Positions 61,397 to 64,000 of a stretch of 64,000 bases of DNA are shown in pieces (the stretch's first letter is position 1; each line of letters opens with the position of its first letter). The notes beneath the pieces were generated by a model, which made no database searches, was not told where the DNA came from, and saw only the letters and a program-made list of their open reading frames with translations. Origin of the DNA: Macrocybe gigantea (Eukaryota > Basidiomycota > Agaricomycetes > Agaricales > Callistosporiaceae); NCBI GenBank assembly GCA_011319805.1, contig SJRY01000228.1:434001-498000 (forward strand), written 5' to 3'. Both the position numbers and the translations under genes were made by a program.

Positions 61397-64000
61397 TTAC
61401 GCGTGGAAGGTCCCCATATTGGAGGGTCCCTGTTGATATGGTTGATACATATATGGTTGATAAACATGCGGCGGAACAGACTGCGTTGCCATGTTCCCGA
61501 AAGCAGGTTGACTCATTCCAAGTAGCGTATTAGTTGACGGGATGTTAGTTGCTTGGTTACCAAAGTGGGTGGTTGGCGTTAATGAACCGTTAGTTGGTGG
61601 CAAAGTGGCACTTCGACGGACATTACCACGGTTATTGGCGTCCGGGGAACGCAATGCGAACGGGTTGAAGGGATCAGCACTAGGCGAAAACGCCGCGCCA
61701 TTGTTCGCACGTCTCGGCGGTGGTGCAGCGGCAGCAGGACTGTAGACCGGATCGATGTGCAAAGAGGGAGGACCAGCTTGTGGGTTCTGGCCGCCCATTT
61801 GCAATGCCGCCATCATGGATGCCAAACCTTGGTCATTGGCAGGGTAGCCCGAAGGAAGGCCAGGAACGCCAAACGACGCTTGAGGGACTTTGTTCTTCCC
61901 AGGCGTGGGCGTATTTGTATAGGTCGGCTGGAAATTGGGGACAGGGAGTCCGACTTCCTCTATGAGTCTGCGATAGGCTTGAGTAGCAATGACCTTCAAC
62001 TCGATGAGTACGCGCTTCGTGGCTTCAACGTGATCCAATTTCGCAGCCGGATCCAAGAAGGGGCTAGTAAGGATCTTGTGAACGACGGCGACGCCATTGA
62101 CTTGGTCGCCCAACACATCAGTCAGGACATGATCGCCAGGTGAGGAAAACAAGGCCTCGACAATCTGACGAGAAGCTTCAGGCTCGATCTTTTGGTTCAC
62201 AATTCTTAGGACGGTGAGGGAAGCGAGCTTGTGAGTGCAAAGATGGGAAAGGTGAGGCGTAAACCGAGGAGCCAAAAGGTTGTATCGCGAAGGGAAGGTT
62301 GAGGTGTCGAGCAACCAGGTAAGGAGCAGAGCGCCATTGGGGTTGGTGGCCAGCGGGATCGAGTTGAGAATAATAGCGGTAGCAACTCGACGCTGTTGGC
62401 TAACAGTGATATAAGTGCTTTCCAAACAAGCCCTCATGCTGCGAGCGCCAAAGCGACCTTGAGCAATCTCCCACATTCGATCTACAATAGCGTCGAAGAT
62501 GAAATCATTGGCAGGTGCACCAAAGCGTAAACAACATCTGCAAAGAAAAAAAAAAAGATTAAAATTAACCCTCGCGCCACCACAGCATGACTTACTGGAC
62601 AACATAATTTCCAAATTGATCTAGTAATAACGGAGGGCAATAGGGACGTAAGTTCTGCGCAATCAGTGATATTTCTTCCGGGTTGGTCACACATTCTATG
62701 ATTTTCTGGGCAGCCCATGTTCCGTTTTTATGGATGCCAATCATAGCGAGATGGGGTGCGAGGCGCTCCAACATGGCATAACGAGGTCCAGGCGAACATC
62801 GTTCAAAGAGTTTTTGTACAACCTATGAATAGGGATATGAAAACGTGACCTCGACAGAAACATGATGCTGAGAGCACGGGACCACTTACAGTATTTCCGA
62901 GCCAATCCGAAGCAAGGTCAACAATTTCACCGTCAAGGAAATCAGCCGCAACCTGATCAACATCCTCAACCGACATATTGCCCGAATCCAATCGCTTCCG
63001 CAGTTCTCGCAATTTCGATGCATCCCAACGTCTGTTGTGCGGTCTGTCAGAAACAAGCGGAATAGTTGTATAGTACATCGTAGGAGGGCGGAACTCTGCA
63101 AGCGCAGTCAGATCGCAATCGTGGTCGACAAAAAAAAAGACTCAGAACTGACCCGCAAGTGCCTGAACATCAGCCTCAGCATCGGCACTCCCACGGCTGA
63201 GCTCCCGCATAATCATCTGTTGCTCCGTAACCGAAGGGACCCAACCCGAAGGCTTCGACAAACCATCCGACATGTAACCCGCTGTATGTGCACCCGAACC
63301 AATCATGCTGAGCAGGAGATTGGAACGGTAGTTCTCAACAGCTCCACCGAGGACTTGTTGTTCCGCCGGAATTGTAGATGCACCCTTGACAGAGCGGAGC
63401 GCGTGTATAGTTGCTCCGACGCTGAGGTCGCCGACGCCCTGCACAACAGCATTTGGATTTTCCTCGGATGCGCCGCTGGCTTCCTGGCCGTTCTTGACTG
63501 GCACCTTAGCAAAGCCAATCCTGATAGCACCGACATCGCTGCCCAAAACGTCTCGGCCATTCAAGGCTTTCCGAGCGCGAACTGCATCGTCAAGGCGTTC
63601 GAAATTGACTGTACGGCGGAACATGAGGTCAAGTAAAACAACGACGGCGACGGCGAAACTCACTGAATCCGCAATTTTTATGGGTTAACACACGTGCAGA
63701 TTCGATTGGTCCATACGGACTGAAGACGCTAAGGATAGTGGCGGGCGTCGTCGTAGAAGGAATGGAACCGATCCACAAGGCACGCGTGGGAGTGGATTGC
63801 AACTGTGCGTCCATTGAACCCAAAGCCGCACTGGACCCAGAAGACTTCGATCCGTTGCCGCTGGGAGAGGTTGTTCCAGGACTGGTAGGAGTTCCTTTGG
63901 CAGGCGCGACAGGTGCACTGTCGGCTTTACCGAACCCAATACGGACGGTTTGGCCGTTGGGCATCCCGATATCGCCTCCTAAACGGTTGAGGACATCATC
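61397..64000 (-). CDS. RRM and Pumilio-repeat RNA-binding protein (Jsn1/Puf2-like), 5' end outside window
   Basis: mRNA-binding regulator combining RRM and PUF domains, the architecture of yeast Jsn1 and Puf2. Visible from the truncated end: RLGGDIGMPNGQTVRIGFGK, a Gly/Ser/Pro linker, a second RRM-like block ALWIGSIPSTTTPATILSVF with FVNFERLDDAVRARKALNGR and IRIGFAKVP, then PUF repeats (VVQKLFERCSPGPRYAML, GIHKNGTWAAQKIIECVTNP, PLLLDQFGNYVVQCCLRFG, RFGARSMRACLES, NPNGALLLTWLL). The C-terminal tail is Pro/Asn/Gln-rich and ends PYQQGPSNMGTFHA. Four introns were placed and no frame break was seen. The stop is at 61397-61399. The N-terminus lies beyond base 64000. Confidence 0.9.

Overview
The window is nuclear DNA from a basidiomycete fungus, most likely an agaricomycete (mushroom class). 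The basis is many short (about 50-65 nt) introns, very tight gene spacing, frequent head-to-head gene pairs, and a secretome typical of that group (RlpA-like double-psi barrel proteins with Ser/Thr/Pro tails, a ricin-B-fold lectin). No prokaryotic, viral or organellar segment was seen. Species was not determined.

Layout. 0.8-13.7 kb: tRNA-splicing endonuclease subunit SEN34 (-), an IAH1-type SGNH esterase (+), the mitotic phosphatase CDC25 (+), chaperonin subunit CCT1 (+), APC/C subunit CDC27 (+), and an acidic protein of unknown function (+). 13.9-20.6 kb, all minus strand: an SRR1-like protein, TMA20 (MCT-1 type translation factor) and exportin XPO1/CRM1. 20.8-23.4 kb is an accessory patch: a decayed trypsin-fold gene and a 214-bp CACTA-like terminal-inverted-repeat element. 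23.5-28.8 kb: kinetochore SPC24, CAF-1 large subunit and an RFC small subunit, the last two sharing a 101-bp promoter. 28.9-36.2 kb: ribosome-associated Hsp70 SSB head-to-head with mitoribosomal uS2m, then TRP2 (anthranilate synthase I) head-to-head with SHQ1. 36.2-39.3 kb is a gene-free gap. 39.3-49.4 kb: SLC35F6-like transporter, arrestin-like protein, tiny intron-rich CBP4, SIP5 and a secreted lectin. 49.9-64 kb: SERCA Ca2+-ATPase, two tandem double-psi barrel proteins, a conserved unknown protein, the mitochondrial RCC1 protein FMP25, another conserved unknown, and an RRM+PUF protein cut by the window end.

Most genes are housekeeping. Several belong to the cell cycle or chromosome replication (CDC25, CDC27, SPC24, CAF-1, RFC), and two to respiratory complex III assembly (CBP4, FMP25). 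The strongest observations are: (1) at least nine otherwise intact conserved genes whose reading frame breaks because exactly one base appears to be missing, usually in a G or C run, which looks like a systematic consensus error in the assembly rather than biology; (2) the small inverted-repeat transposon with a TTA target duplication; (3) a trypsin-like pseudogene with several independent lesions and Thr in place of the catalytic Ser; (4) CBP4 encoded as five exons giving 75 residues across 1.67 kb, with introns 5-8 times longer than the local norm; (5) a cluster of ACGCGT boxes at the CAF-1/RFC shared promoter; (6) an unusual number of GC-AG introns. I did not find a convincing undescribed multi-gene system.
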